DNA from: Streptomyces lacrimifluminis
GTDB taxonomy: Bacteria > Actinomycetota > Actinomycetes > Streptomycetales > Streptomycetaceae
Length of the DNA: 64,000 bases
NCBI RefSeq assembly: GCF_014646095.1
Contig: NZ_BMMU01000025.1
Coordinates: 7,210-71,209, forward strand
Direction: 5' to 3'
Shown here: positions 25,060 to 34,022 of the stretch, in pieces
How the letters are laid out: each line of letters starts with the position of its first letter
How positions within the stretch are numbered: position 1 is the first letter of the stretch
The notes under the pieces: generated by a model
Told to the model about the DNA's origin: nothing
The model's database searches: none
The model's input: the letters and a program-made list of their open reading frames with translations, nothing else
Position numbers and translations under genes: made by a program

Positions 25060-27792
25060 TCACGTGGCCGCGCGGCCCAGCCGTGCGCGCCCGGCGCGCC
25101 AGGCGTGCTCGGTCAGGAGCACGGTGGAGGCGGTGGCGAGACAGATCGCCCACTGGGCGGGACTCAGGGAAACGGTGTCGAAGACTCCCTGGGCTACGGG
25201 CACCTGTACGGCGATGACCTGGAGGACGAGGACGGCGGCCAGGCAGATCCACAGGGTGCGGTTGTGCAGCTGGTGGCGGCCGAGGACGGGGCCGTCCTCG
25301 CTGCGCGCGGCCAGGGCGTTGAACAACTGGAAGAGGACGAAGGTGGTGAAGGCCATAGTGGCCGCGGTCTCGGTGTCGGTGAGGTTGCGGGCGGTGGCGA
25401 AGACGGCCAGGGTGCCGGCGGCCATGACGAGGCCGGAGCGGGTGATGGCGGCCAGGCGGTGGACGTTCAGGATGCGCTCACTGGGAGAGCGTGGCGGGCG
25501 GTGCATCACGTTGTCCTGCGGAGGGTCGACGCCCAGGGCCATGGCGGGCGGTCCGTCCATGATGATGTTGACCCACAGCAGCTGGACCGCGGACATGGGC
25601 GCCGGCAGTCCGGCCAGCACGGTGGCGAGCAGGGTGAGGATCGCGCCGATGTTGGTCGACAGCTGGAAGCGGACGAAGGTGACGATGTTGTCGTAGATGG
25701 AGCGGCCTTCGCGCACCGCGCGGACGATGGTGGAGAAGTCGTCGTCGGTGAGGACCATGTCGGCGGCTTCTTTGGCCACGTCGGTGCCGGTGATGCCCAT
25801 GGCGACGCCGATGTGGGCGGCGCGCAGGGCTGCGGCGTCGTTGACGCCGTCGCCGGTCATGGCCACGATGTGGCCCTTCCGGGAGAGCGCGCGGACGATG
25901 GTCACCTTGTGTTCGGGGGCGACCCGGGCGAAGACGCCGACGTTCTCGATGCGGTCCGCGAGGTCCTGTTCGCTCATCCGGGCCAGTTCGATGCCGGTGA
26001 CGACCTCGCCGGTGATGCCGAGTTCGCGGGCGATGGCGGCGGCGGTGTCGGCATGGTCCCCGGTGACCATTTTGACGGTGACACCGGCGGCCTGGGCGAG
26101 GGCGACAGCATCACGGGCCTGGGGGCGGGGCGGATCGGCGATCCCGGCGATCGCGGTCAGCGTCAGCCCTGTCACCTCTCGCGGGTTCGGCTCGTCGGTG
26201 GTGGCGGTCGCCGCCCCCAGGACACGCAGGCCCTGGCCGGCCATCCGCCGGGCGGCGTCGGCGACCTCCCGGCGGCGCTCCGCGTCGAGGAGTACGGGTC
26301 CGTGTTCGGTCAGGACGTGGGTGCAGCGGTCCAGGAGGACGTCGACGCCTCCTTTGACGTGGGTGCGGGCGCGGCCGTCGGCGTCGGTGTGGAAGGTGGC
26401 CATGTACTTGTCGGCCGGATCGAAGGGGATCTCACCGGTACGCGGCGTGTGGGTGCGCAGTTCGGCGTCGAGACCCGCTTTGGCGGTGAGCACGATCAGG
26501 GCGGCCTCGGTGGGGTCTCCGATGATGCCGTCCGGGGTGAGGCGCGCGTCGTTGCACAGTGCGAACGGCAATACCGCTTCGTGAAGGTCCGCGTCGGGAC
26601 GGTCCGCGGTGTGCTGCCCGTCGGTGAGGCGCACGGTGCCGGTGGTGTCGTAGCCTTCGCCGGTCACGTCGTAGCTGCGGCCGGCGGCCCACAGGGCGCG
26701 GGTGGTCATCTCGTTCAGGGTCAGGGTGCCGGTCTTGTCGCTGCACACCACGGTCGCGGAGCCGAGTGCCTCGACGGAGGCCAGGCGTTTGACGATGGCG
26801 CCGCGCTGGGCCATGCGGTAGACGCCCAGGGCCAGGGTGAGCGCGAGAACGGCGGGGAGGCCCTCGGGGATCGCGGCGACCGCCAGGGCCACCGCGCGCA
26901 GCGTGAGATCGGCCAGTTCCTCGCCGCGGACGAGGCCGACGAGCGCGTAGGCGGCCACGGCGATGCCGCTGATCAGGGCCAGGCGCCGGCCCAGACTGTC
27001 CATCTGGACCTGGAGCGGGCTGGGCGGGTCCGTACCGGTGCGCAGCGCCTCGGCGATCGCGCCGACCTCGGTGCCCATGCCGGTGGCCGTGACGATCATC
27101 TCGGCGCGGCCACGGGTGAGCGCGGTGTTCATGAAGAGCATGCCGGTGCGCTCGGCGACGGGCACGGGTTCGTCGCCGTCGGCCGCTGTGAGCGCGGTCG
27201 TCTTGGCGACGGGCTGGGACTCGCCGGTCAGCGCGGCCTCGGCGGCCTCGACCGACTCGGCGACCACCAGGCGCCCGTCGGCCGGAACGCGGTCACCGGC
27301 TTCCAGAAGGACGACGTCGCCGGGCACCAGGATGCCGGCCGGGATCTCGCTCACCCGGCCGTCCCGGCGGACGCGCGCGGTGGGGACCAGCATCTGGCGC
27401 AGTGCTTCCAGGCTGTGCTCGGCGCGGCGTTCCTGCAGGTAACCGATGGTGGCGTTGATGACGAGGACGGCGGCGATGACGACGGCGTCCTTGATCTCGC
27501 CGATGATTCCGGCGACGACGGCGGCGGCGAGCAGGATGCCGATCAGCCAGCTGCGGAACTGGTCCAGCAGGCGTAACCACTGCGGTCGGCGGGCCGGTTC
27601 GGCCAGTTCGTTGGCGCCCCAGGCGTCGGCCCGCTGCTCGGCGTCGGCCGTGCTCAGGCCCGTGGCCGGGACCACGCCGAGCAGGTCCGCCACCTCGGCG
27701 GCCTCGCGTTGACAGGCGTCCACCACCAATCGCGGGGGCGTCTTCGCGGGCGGGGCGTGGGGCCCGGCCGCGACGGGGGTCTGCTGAGGCAC
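25060..27792 (-). CDS. P-type cation-transporting ATPase (P2, Ca2+/PMCA-like)
   Basis: A 910-residue ion pump. Seen in order: an N-terminal cation-ATPase domain (TGLSTADAEQRADAWGANEL), membrane segments, the TGES loop (ALTGESQPV), the ion-site helix AVAAIPEGLPAVLALTLALG, the phosphorylation site VCSDKTGTLTLNEM, the nucleotide domain, the hinge AMTGDGVNDAAALRAAHIG, and C-terminal membrane helices. PEGLP points to P2A/P2B calcium-type pumps rather than heavy-metal ones. GTG at 27792 has AAGGAG upstream and starts two bases after the stop of the USP gene, so they form an operon. Confidence 0.92.
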   Translation of the reverse strand: MPQQTPVAAGPHAPPAKTPPRLVVDACQREAAEVADLLGVVPATGLSTADAEQRADAWGANELAEPARRPQWLRLLDQFRSWLIGILLAAAVVAGIIGEIKDAVVIAAVLVINATIGYLQERRAEHSLEALRQMLVPTARVRRDGRVSEIPAGILVPGDVVLLEAGDRVPADGRLVVAESVEAAEAALTGESQPVAKTTALTAADGDEPVPVAERTGMLFMNTALTRGRAEMIVTATGMGTEVGAIAEALRTGTDPPSPLQVQMDSLGRRLALISGIAVAAYALVGLVRGEELADLTLRAVALAVAAIPEGLPAVLALTLALGVYRMAQRGAIVKRLASVEALGSATVVCSDKTGTLTLNEMTTRALWAAGRSYDVTGEGYDTTGTVRLTDGQHTADRPDADLHEAVLPFALCNDARLTPDGIIGDPTEAALIVLTAKAGLDAELRTHTPRTGEIPFDPADKYMATFHTDADGRARTHVKGGVDVLLDRCTHVLTEHGPVLLDAERRREVADAARRMAGQGLRVLGAATATTDEPNPREVTGLTLTAIAGIADPPRPQARDAVALAQAAGVTVKMVTGDHADTAAAIARELGITGEVVTGIELARMSEQDLADRIENVGVFARVAPEHKVTIVRALSRKGHIVAMTGDGVNDAAALRAAHIGVAMGITGTDVAKEAADMVLTDDDFSTIVRAVREGRSIYDNIVTFVRFQLSTNIGAILTLLATVLAGLPAPMSAVQLLWVNIIMDGPPAMALGVDPPQDNVMHRPPRSPSERILNVHRLAAITRSGLVMAAGTLAVFATARNLTDTETAATMAFTTFVLFQLFNALAARSEDGPVLGRHQLHNRTLWICLAAVLVLQVIAVQVPVAQGVFDTVSLSPAQWAICLATASTVLLTEHAWRAGRARLGRAAT

Positions 27793-27794
27793 GG

Positions 27795-28673
27795 TCACTC
27801 CTTGCCGCGGACGACGGCGACGGGGCAGTGCGCGTGGTGCAGCAGGGCCTGGCTGACCGAGCCGAGCAGCAGTCCGGTGAAACCGCCCCGGCCCCGGGCA
27901 CCGACCACCATCAGCTGGGCGGACCGGCTCGCCTCGATCAACGCCTCCCGCGTCCTGCCGTGCACCGCCTGGTGCTCCACCACCACATCCGGGTACTTCT
28001 CCCGCTGGCCGGCGAGTGCCTCGTGCAGCAGTCGCTCCTCCTCGTCGGCGAGCGCGCCGGGAGGGTTCGCGTACGGGGCGGACGCGTCCTGCGGTGCGGG
28101 CATCGGCGCGTTCCACGTGGTCCAGGCGTGCAACGCCAGCAAGGGGGCCTTGCGCAGCTCGGCCTCGGCGAAGGCGAAGGCCACCGCCCGTTCGCCCGCG
28201 GCCGAACCGTCGGCGCCCAGCACGATCGGGCCGTCGGCGGCGGGCTGTTCGCGCACCACCAGCACCGGACACCTCCCGTGCGCCGCGAGATGCGCCGCCG
28301 TAGACCCCACCAACAGCCCGACGAACCCACCCATGCCACGGGACCCGATCACCACCAGTTCGGCCGAACGCGACTGCGCCTCCAGGACCGTCAGAGGCTC
28401 ACCGGTCACCACGGCATGACTGACATCGACCTCCGGTGCCACAGCGCGCGCCCGCTCCACCGCCTCGGCCAGCACACGTTCCACCATGTTCCGGATCCCG
28501 CCCTCGGGCGGGCCGAGCGGCGACGGGCCCAAGGGCACATGCGTCGCGGGCCAGATGAACGCATGGACCACCCGCAGGCCCGCCCCGCGCAACCTCGCCT
28601 CCCGGGCCGCCGCCTCGACCGCGGCGAGACCCGAAGCCGACCCGTCCACACCTACGACCACCAGACCACTCAT
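27795..28673 (-). CDS. tandem-domain universal stress protein
   Basis: A 292-residue protein with two USP domains, each with the ATP loop: GSRGMGGFVGLLVGSTA in the first and GARGRGGFTGLLLGSVS in the second, so both should bind ATP. The openings are VVVGVDGSASGLAAVEAA and IVLGADGSAAGERAVAFA. Such proteins support survival under hypoxia and dormancy. ATG at 28673 is preceded by GGGAGA; ATG at 28685 is possible. It leads an operon with the P-type ATPase, and a palindrome shared with other island genes lies about 90 bases upstream of its start. Confidence 0.92.
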   Translation of the reverse strand: MSGLVVVGVDGSASGLAAVEAAAREARLRGAGLRVVHAFIWPATHVPLGPSPLGPPEGGIRNMVERVLAEAVERARAVAPEVDVSHAVVTGEPLTVLEAQSRSAELVVIGSRGMGGFVGLLVGSTAAHLAAHGRCPVLVVREQPAADGPIVLGADGSAAGERAVAFAFAEAELRKAPLLALHAWTTWNAPMPAPQDASAPYANPPGALADEEERLLHEALAGQREKYPDVVVEHQAVHGRTREALIEASRSAQLMVVGARGRGGFTGLLLGSVSQALLHHAHCPVAVVRGKE

Positions 28674-28763
28674 CGTGTCTCCCATGTTGTGGATGCCATT
28701 GCCTTCCGCCTCCAGGCTCGCCCCCCTCACACCCCGCTGCCATGGGGCTTGACGGCCACTATC

Positions 28764-28779
28764 AGGGCCGACCGGCCCT
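28764..28779. promoter_or_regulatory. island palindrome site 1, AGGGCCG-AC-CGGCCCT
   Basis: Perfect 7-bp arms, 91 bases upstream of the USP/ATPase operon start. The same core occurs at 28974 and 31905 and, with one mismatch, at 34023, each time before a stress gene or its remnant. It is a candidate operator for the DevR-like regulator of the island. Confidence 0.5.
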
Positions 28780-28955
28780 TTCTCACGACGACGAGTGACC
28801 GAAACATGCGCTGTTGCCCTGCTGTAGGCGTCTCCCGGGGTGAGCCCAGCTGCCCGATGATCGCCCCGGCCCCAGCCTCCGCGCCGACAGCCACCTGAGG
28901 CGTCGGCAACTCTGAGCCAAGTCGTCGTTCGTCCGCGCAGACGACTGGCTGCGCC

Positions 28956-29007
28956 GGCCACAGGTCCCCGGCAGGGGCCGGTCGGCCCCTGCCGGGGACC
29001 TGTGGCC
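28956..29007. repeat. perfect 25-bp inverted repeat with 2-base spacer
   Basis: Left arm 28956-28980 and right arm 28983-29007 are exact complements around GT, with no mismatch. The centre (28974-28989) is GGGGCCGGTCGGCCCC, the island palindrome read from the other strand. It lies 72 bases upstream of a broken USP gene and between the divergent USP/ATPase and phosphoketolase genes. A cruciform, operator or terminator role is possible. Confidence 0.9.
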
Positions 29008-29078
29008 CCTCCCCCACGAGCCCGATCGGCACGAGGCTGGAACCGGGTCGTGCGATCCCGGTTCAGGAGGTCGAGACC

Positions 29079-29180
29079 ATGTCCCGCAACGTGACCGCGG
29101 GCCTCGACGGCCGGCCGAAGACCGCGCCGCCACCGAACAGGCGGTCAGGGAGGCCGAATCGTGCGGCCTGCGGCTGAAGC
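29079..29180 (+). pseudogene. 5' remnant of a second universal stress protein gene
   Basis: A strong ribosome site (AGGAGG, 29065-29070) precedes the ATG at 29079. The translation begins MSRNVTAGLDG, matching USP starts such as the one at 34178, then shifts frame near 29115. Two bases on, the frame reads RAATEQAVREAESCGLRLK, the first USP helix. Homology ends at about 29180, before phosphoketolase. The gap between 28674 and 29078 holds only regulatory repeats. Confidence 0.7.
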
Positions 29181-29310
29181 GCCACAGGCGGGTACACGTG
29201 CTCCGAGACGCGTTCGAACGCGGGGACCTTCGAATACCACGACAAGCGAGCGCCCTCGGTTGACGCGTCCCACCGAAGCCCGACTCGTCTCGACGACTTA
29301 CGGAGTCACC

Positions 29311-31692
29311 GTGTCCAAGGTCGAACACCAGAACAGCACCGTACTGACCGACGAGGAACTGCGCACCCTGGACGCCCACTGGCGGGCCGCCAACTACCTG
29401 GCCGTGGGCCAGATCTACCTGCTGGCCAACCCACTGCTCACCGAGCCCCTGAAGCCCGCGCACATCAAGCCGCGGCTGCTCGGCCACTGGGGCACCTCGC
29501 CCGGCCTGAACCTCGTGTACACGCACCTCAACCGCGTGATCAAGGCTCGCGGTCTCGACGCGCTGTGCGTATGGGGGCCGGGTCACGGCGGGCCGGCCGT
29601 GCTCGCGGGCTCCTGGCTGGAGGGCAGCTACAGCGAGACCTACCCGGACGTCTCACGGGACGCGGAGGGCATGGACCGGCTGTTCCGTCAGTTCTCCTTC
29701 CCCGGCGGTGTGCCCAGCCATGTCGCGCCGGAGACACCCGGCTCGATCCACGAGGGCGGAGAGCTCGGCTACTCACTCGCACACGCCTACGGCGCCGCCT
29801 TCGACAACCCGGACCTGCTGGTCGCCTGCGTGATCGGTGACGGCGAGGCGGAGACCGGGCCGCTGGCCGCGTCCTGGCACTCCAACAAGTTCCTCGACCC
29901 GGTGCACGACGGCGCGGTCCTGCCGATCCTGCACCTCAACGGCTACAAGATCGCCAACCCGACCGTGCTCTCCCGCCTCCCGGAGTCCGAACTCGACGAA
30001 CTGCTGCGCGGCTACGGCCACGAACCGATCCACGTCACCAGCGACGACCCCCATGAGATCCACCGCGCCATGGCCGACGCCTTCGACCAGGCCCTGGACC
30101 GCATCGCCCGGACGCAGCGCACAGCCCGCGAGGACGGCACGACCGAGCGCACGCACTGGCCCATGATCGTGCTGCGTACGCCGAAGGGCTGGACGGGCCC
30201 CGCCGAGGTCGACGGAGTTCCGGTCGAGGGCACCTGGCGCGCGCACCAGGTCCCGCTGTCCGGCGTACGCGAGAACCCGGAGCACCTGCGGCAGTTGGAG
30301 ACCTGGCTGCGCTCGTACCGTCCCGAGGAGCTGTTCGGCGCCGACGGTCGGCCCAGCGCCGACGTCCTCGCCTGTGTCCCCGAGGGGACCCGCCGACTGG
30401 GTGCCACCCCGCACGCCAACGGCGGCCTGCTCGTACGTGACCTGCCGATGCCGTCCCTCGACCGCTTCGCCGTCCCCGTCGACAAGCCGGGCGTCACCCT
30501 GCACGAGCCGACCCGGGTCCTCGGCGACCTCCTCGAACAGGTCATGCGGGACACATCGCAGCGGCGTGACTTCCGTCTGGTGGGCCCGGACGAGACGGAG
30601 TCCAACCGGCTCGGCGCCGTCCTCAACGCCAGCGCAAAGGCCTGGCAGGCCCAGACCCTCCAGGTGGACGAGCACCTGGACCGGCACGGCCGGGTCATGG
30701 AGATCCTCTCCGAACACCTCTGCCAGGGCTGGCTGGAGGGCTATCTGCTCACCGGACGGCACGGCCTGTTCTCCTGCTACGAAGCGTTCGTCCACATCGT
30801 CGACTCGATGGTCAACCAGCACATCAAGTGGCTGAAGACATCGAGGGAGTTGGCATGGCGGGCCCCGATCGCCTCCCTCAACTACCTTCTGACGTCGCAT
30901 GTCTGGCGTCAGGACCACAACGGCTTCTCGCACCAGGACCCCGGGTTCATCGACCACGTCCTCACCAAGAGCCCCGAGGTCGTACGGGTCTATCTGCCGC
31001 CGGACGCCAACACCCTGCTGTCCGTGGCGGACCACGTCCTGCGCAGCCGCGACTACGTCAACGTGATCGTCGCGGGCAAGCAGCCCTGCTTCGACTGGCT
31101 GTCCATGGACGAGGCCCGCGCCCACTGCGCCCGCGGTGCCGGTATCTGGGACTGGGCGGGCACATCGAACAGCGAGCGGGAACCGGACGTCGTGCTGGGC
31201 TGCGCCGGCGACGTGCCCACCCTGGAGATCCTGGCCGCCGCGCAGTTGCTCAGGAACCACCTGCCGGAACTGGCCGTCCGGGTCGTCAACGTCGTCGACC
31301 TGGCCCGGCTGCTGCCGCGCGAGGAACACCCGCACGGAATGGGCGAGTTCGAATACGACGGCCTGTTCACCACCGACAAGCCGGTGATCTTCGCCTACCA
31401 CGGCTACCCCTGGCTGATCCACCGCCTCTCCTACCGCCGCGCGGGCCACGCCAACCTGCACGTCCGCGGCTACAAGGAGATGGGCACCACGACCACCCCG
31501 TTCGACATGGTCGTCCGCAACGACATGGACCGCTACCGGCTGGTCATGGACGTCATCGACCGCGTCCCCGGCCTCGGCGTCCGCGCAGCCGCCGTACGCC
31601 AGCAGATGGCCGACGCACGCACCCGCCACCACGCCTGGATCCGCGAACACGGCACCGACCTGCCCGAGGTCACCGACTGGACCTGGACCTGA
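29311..31692 (+). CDS. xfp: phosphoketolase (xylulose-5-P/fructose-6-P)
   Basis: A 793-residue thiamine-diphosphate enzyme that splits xylulose 5-phosphate or fructose 6-phosphate into acetyl phosphate and an aldose phosphate. Family blocks are HGGPAVLAGSWLEGSYSE, EGGELGYSLAHAYGAAFDNP, the ThDP motif VIGDGEAETG, and in the second half WRQDHNGFSHQDPGFIDHV and RSRDYVNVIVAGKQP. Length is standard. GTG at 29311 opens MSKVEHQNST-like sequence as in other actinomycetes. In a hypoxia/dormancy setting it would supply acetyl phosphate and ATP. A GAPDH tail follows at once. Confidence 0.95.
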   Translation: MSKVEHQNSTVLTDEELRTLDAHWRAANYLAVGQIYLLANPLLTEPLKPAHIKPRLLGHWGTSPGLNLVYTHLNRVIKARGLDALCVWGPGHGGPAVLAGSWLEGSYSETYPDVSRDAEGMDRLFRQFSFPGGVPSHVAPETPGSIHEGGELGYSLAHAYGAAFDNPDLLVACVIGDGEAETGPLAASWHSNKFLDPVHDGAVLPILHLNGYKIANPTVLSRLPESELDELLRGYGHEPIHVTSDDPHEIHRAMADAFDQALDRIARTQRTAREDGTTERTHWPMIVLRTPKGWTGPAEVDGVPVEGTWRAHQVPLSGVRENPEHLRQLETWLRSYRPEELFGADGRPSADVLACVPEGTRRLGATPHANGGLLVRDLPMPSLDRFAVPVDKPGVTLHEPTRVLGDLLEQVMRDTSQRRDFRLVGPDETESNRLGAVLNASAKAWQAQTLQVDEHLDRHGRVMEILSEHLCQGWLEGYLLTGRHGLFSCYEAFVHIVDSMVNQHIKWLKTSRELAWRAPIASLNYLLTSHVWRQDHNGFSHQDPGFIDHVLTKSPEVVRVYLPPDANTLLSVADHVLRSRDYVNVIVAGKQPCFDWLSMDEARAHCARGAGIWDWAGTSNSEREPDVVLGCAGDVPTLEILAAAQLLRNHLPELAVRVVNVVDLARLLPREEHPHGMGEFEYDGLFTTDKPVIFAYHGYPWLIHRLSYRRAGHANLHVRGYKEMGTTTTPFDMVVRNDMDRYRLVMDVIDRVPGLGVRAAAVRQQMADARTRHHAWIREHGTDLPEVTDWTWT

Positions 31693-31697
31693 CCCAG

Positions 31698-31796
31698 GTG
31701 AACGGAACCCTGGTCAGGGTCTTCGGCCGGTACGACAACGAGTGGGGCTGCGCCAACCGGCTCCTCGGCCCCACAGCACTGGTGGCCGACGACTGA
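31698..31796 (+). pseudogene. C-terminal remnant of glyceraldehyde-3-phosphate dehydrogenase
   Basis: The frame ends LVRVFGRYDNEWGCANRLLG and then TALVADD before the TGA at 31794. The YDNEWG block is the invariant end of GAPDH, where it normally reads as a tail after the last catalytic strand. Only ~32 codons remain of ~330. It begins five bases after the phosphoketolase stop, so a deletion has probably joined the two genes' ends. Confidence 0.75.
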
Positions 31797-31904
31797 GGCC
31801 GCCGAAGCACAGGCCGGCGTCACCCCCGCAACGGGCCCATGCCCGCACCCCCGATGTCAGCCGGGTGCCGGCCTGGGCCCGTTGCGCGTGTGGGACCAGG
31901 CATT

Positions 31905-31920
31905 GGGGCCGACCGGCCCC
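31905..31920. promoter_or_regulatory. island palindrome site 3, GGGGCCG-AC-CGGCCCC
   Basis: A perfect palindrome 84 bases before the ATG of the broken GNAT gene. It is the same 16-mer as the centre of the 25-bp inverted repeat at 28974, on the opposite strand. Confidence 0.5.
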
Positions 31921-32003
31921 CCACACACCCGGACAGCCCATGGGATCTCCGCTCGATCCACTGGATGCTCGAAGTGGCGAAAAGCCTGGAGGAGAGACCC
32001 ACG

Positions 32004-32547
32004 ATGACGGATGACACACTCAGCCGACCCACGGTCCATGCCCTGCTCTCGGACGGCACCACGGTGTGCATACGTCCTGTGCGGCCAAGCGATCACGAGC
32101 AACTGCAGAGGCTCTACGAGGACATGTCCGCGGAGAATCTGCGGCTGCGGTTCTTCGCGGCGAGCCGACGTTCCGCCGCGCTGGCCGCCGACCCGGGCCT
32201 GTGCGCCGCCGCGCCCCGGACACCGGGCGCTGATGGCCGAGTCGCGGGGGCAGGTGATCGGCCTGGCCGAGTACGAGGCCGGCGACGACGCGGCCTCGGC
32301 CGAGATGTCCATCGCCGTGGCCGACACCCTGCACCACCACGGCGTCGGCACGCTCCTCGTCGAGCACCTGGTCTCCGCCGCCCGCGCTGACGGCATCACC
32401 ACCTTCACGGCGGACGCGCTCTCCGGAAAGGGCGGAGACTTCCGCGACTTCGAGCAGGTCGAGGCGTGGGCCGCACGGATCGGCACCGGGTTCACGGCCG
32501 AGTCGCAAAGGATCCGAAGCTCGCCGAGACTGCGTCAACCGCCGTGA
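32004..32547 (+). pseudogene. frameshifted GNAT acetyltransferase (PatZ-like N-terminal part)
   Basis: A good ribosome site (GGAGGAGAG) precedes the ATG at 32004. Codons read HALLSDGTTVCIRPVRPSDH and MSAENLRLRFFAASRRSA, then lose homology. It returns one frame later as RACAPPRPGHRALMAESRG and HHHGVGTLLVEHLVSAARAD, including the acetyl-CoA loop HGVGTLL. The break is an extra C in ACCCGGG at about 32192-32194. After FTADAL the normal sequence is lost, so the gene is also truncated. Intact relatives are protein acetyltransferases with an acyl-CoA-synthetase-like domain. Confidence 0.75.
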
Positions 32548-32717
32548 CGGCAGGAGGGACGGCAGCCACGGCGGTCGCGGTCCGCGCGGTAGGCGCATGG
32601 AACGGGGCCGCGGTGGAACCGGCGCCGTGCTTGAGGGAACGGTCCCCGGCGCCGAGATGCCGACCTGGCCCCGGCCCGTCCGACAGCCGTGTCGAGGCCT
32701 CCGGACAGTACGGTGAA

Positions 32718-32747
32718 GACAGGGGAACCGGTTCGAGCCGCCCTGTC
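32718..32747. promoter_or_regulatory. nested inverted repeats upstream of the broken sensor kinase
   Basis: Outer arms GACAGGG (32718-32724) and CCCTGTC (32741-32747) enclose the palindrome GAACCGGTTC (32725-32734). The element ends 24 bases before the ATG at 32771, so an operator is plausible. Confidence 0.4.
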
Positions 32748-32770
32748 TGGTGTGTCGGTCGGAGGAGGTC

Positions 32771-33126
32771 ATGGGCGAGGATCGACGCGGCGGTTTTGAG
32801 GAGCATGTGCCCAAGCTGCGGCTCGACGAGCTGCTGGGCGAGCTGCAGGTGCCCATCGACGCGGTGCGCGGGACCCGGGACCGCCTGCACAGCCTGCTGG
32901 AACGCGGCCCGGCACTCGGGAGCACAGGCGGTGGACGTCCGGCTCCAGTGCGCCGGGGGCGAGTTGACGCTCACGGTGACGGACGACGGTTGCGGGGTGC
33001 CGGATGGCGTCGGACGCAGCGGGCTGAAGACCATCGGGGAGCGGGCCGTCGCCCTCGGCGGAACCCTGGCACTAGGCGAACGGCCGGAGGGCGGCGGCAC
33101 CCGGCTGGTGTGGCAGGTTCCCGTGA
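32771..33126 (+). pseudogene. DevS/DosS-like sensor kinase with the centre deleted
   Basis: GGAGGAGG precedes the ATG at 32771. The first 44 codons (EEHVPKLRLDELLGELQVPI then DAVRGTRDRLHSLLE) are the conserved start of GAF-type DevS kinases. At 32897-32903 the sequence jumps, out of frame, to the HATPase domain, NAARHSGAQAVDVRLQ, TVTDDGCGVPDG, SGLKTIGERAVALGG and TRLVWQVPV. The two GAF domains and the phospho-acceptor helix, roughly 400 codons, are missing. The cognate regulator lies just downstream on the other strand. Confidence 0.8.
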
Positions 33127-33217
33127 GTGCGGACGATGCCCGGACGGGGGCTGACCGCAGAGGGCCCGGCCCCGTCGGCCCGGACGACGAGTCGGGGCGA
33201 GGCAGGGCAGCGCGGAC

Positions 33218-33919
33218 TCATCGCGCCGGACGGTCGGGGGAGGCGGGCTGTTCGAGATGGCTGGCCAGGACCGCCGCCTGGACGCGGCGCTGGACGCCGA
33301 GCTTGGCCAGCAGCCGGGAGATGTGGTTCTTCACCGTCTTCTCGGACAGGTAGAGCCTCTTGCCGATCTCACGGTTGGTGAGCCCGTCCCCGATCAGCGC
33401 GAGGATGTCCCGCTCGCGGGGTGACAGGCCGGCGAGCTCGGGTGCGGGTGCCAGCTGCTCGGTGGGGTCCGCCCGCAGGGAGCGCATCAGGCGGGCGGTC
33501 GTCGCCGGATCCAGCATCGACTGGCCGGAAGCGACCATGCGGACCGCCGCGACCAGGTCGGACCCCCTGATCTGTTTGAGCACATAGCCCGCAGCCCCGG
33601 CCATGATCGCGTCGAGCAGCGCTTCCTCCTCGTCGAAGGACGTCAGCATCAGACAGGCCAGCTCCGGCATCCGGCTGCGCAGCTCACGGCAGACACTGAT
33701 CCCGTCACCGTCCGGCAGGCGTACGTCGAGGACGGCCACGTCCGGGCGCAGCGCCGGCCCGCGCACCAGCGCGTGCTCGACGCTGTCCGCGTCGCCGACC
33801 ACCGAGATGTCCGGCTCGGAGTCCAGCAGGTCGGTGAGACCGCGTCGTACGACCTCGTGGTCGTCCAGCAGGAAGACCCGGATCGGGTTCTGCTCCGTGA
33901 AGCTACGTGCCTCGGCCAT
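33218..33919 (-). CDS. DevR/NarL-type response regulator
   Basis: A 233-residue regulator. Receiver: FLLDDHEVVRRGLTDLL, phospho-acceptor Asp in VAVLDVRLPDGDG, Lys in VLKQIRG. LuxR-type helix-turn-helix: LSPRERDILALIGDGLTNREI and YLSEKTVKNHISRLLAKLGV. It closely resembles DevR/DosR-like regulators (OsdR in S. coelicolor) that switch on USP, phosphoketolase and metabolic genes in hypoxia or dormancy. Its presumed kinase is destroyed, so it may be driven by another kinase or by acetyl phosphate. ATG at 33919 has GAGGGG upstream. Confidence 0.88.
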   Translation of the reverse strand: MAEARSFTEQNPIRVFLLDDHEVVRRGLTDLLDSEPDISVVGDADSVEHALVRGPALRPDVAVLDVRLPDGDGISVCRELRSRMPELACLMLTSFDEEEALLDAIMAGAAGYVLKQIRGSDLVAAVRMVASGQSMLDPATTARLMRSLRADPTEQLAPAPELAGLSPRERDILALIGDGLTNREIGKRLYLSEKTVKNHISRLLAKLGVQRRVQAAVLASHLEQPASPDRPAR

Positions 33920-33940
33920 GACGACCCCTCGTTCGCTGGT

Positions 33941-33976
33941 GGACCACGGGCCACGGTCCGTGGTCCCACGGACCAC
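33941..33976. promoter_or_regulatory. operator candidate upstream of the DevR-like gene
   Basis: GGTCCGTGG-TC-CCACGGACC (33955-33974) is a perfect 9-bp palindrome, and GGACCAC at 33941-33947 and 33970-33976 forms a direct repeat around it. It lies 22 bases or more before the start at 33919, a position that suits autoregulation. Confidence 0.5.
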
Positions 33977-34022
33977 ATGCCGACTGTGATGACGATCGTC
34001 ACCCGTCCGAACCGCACGCACC

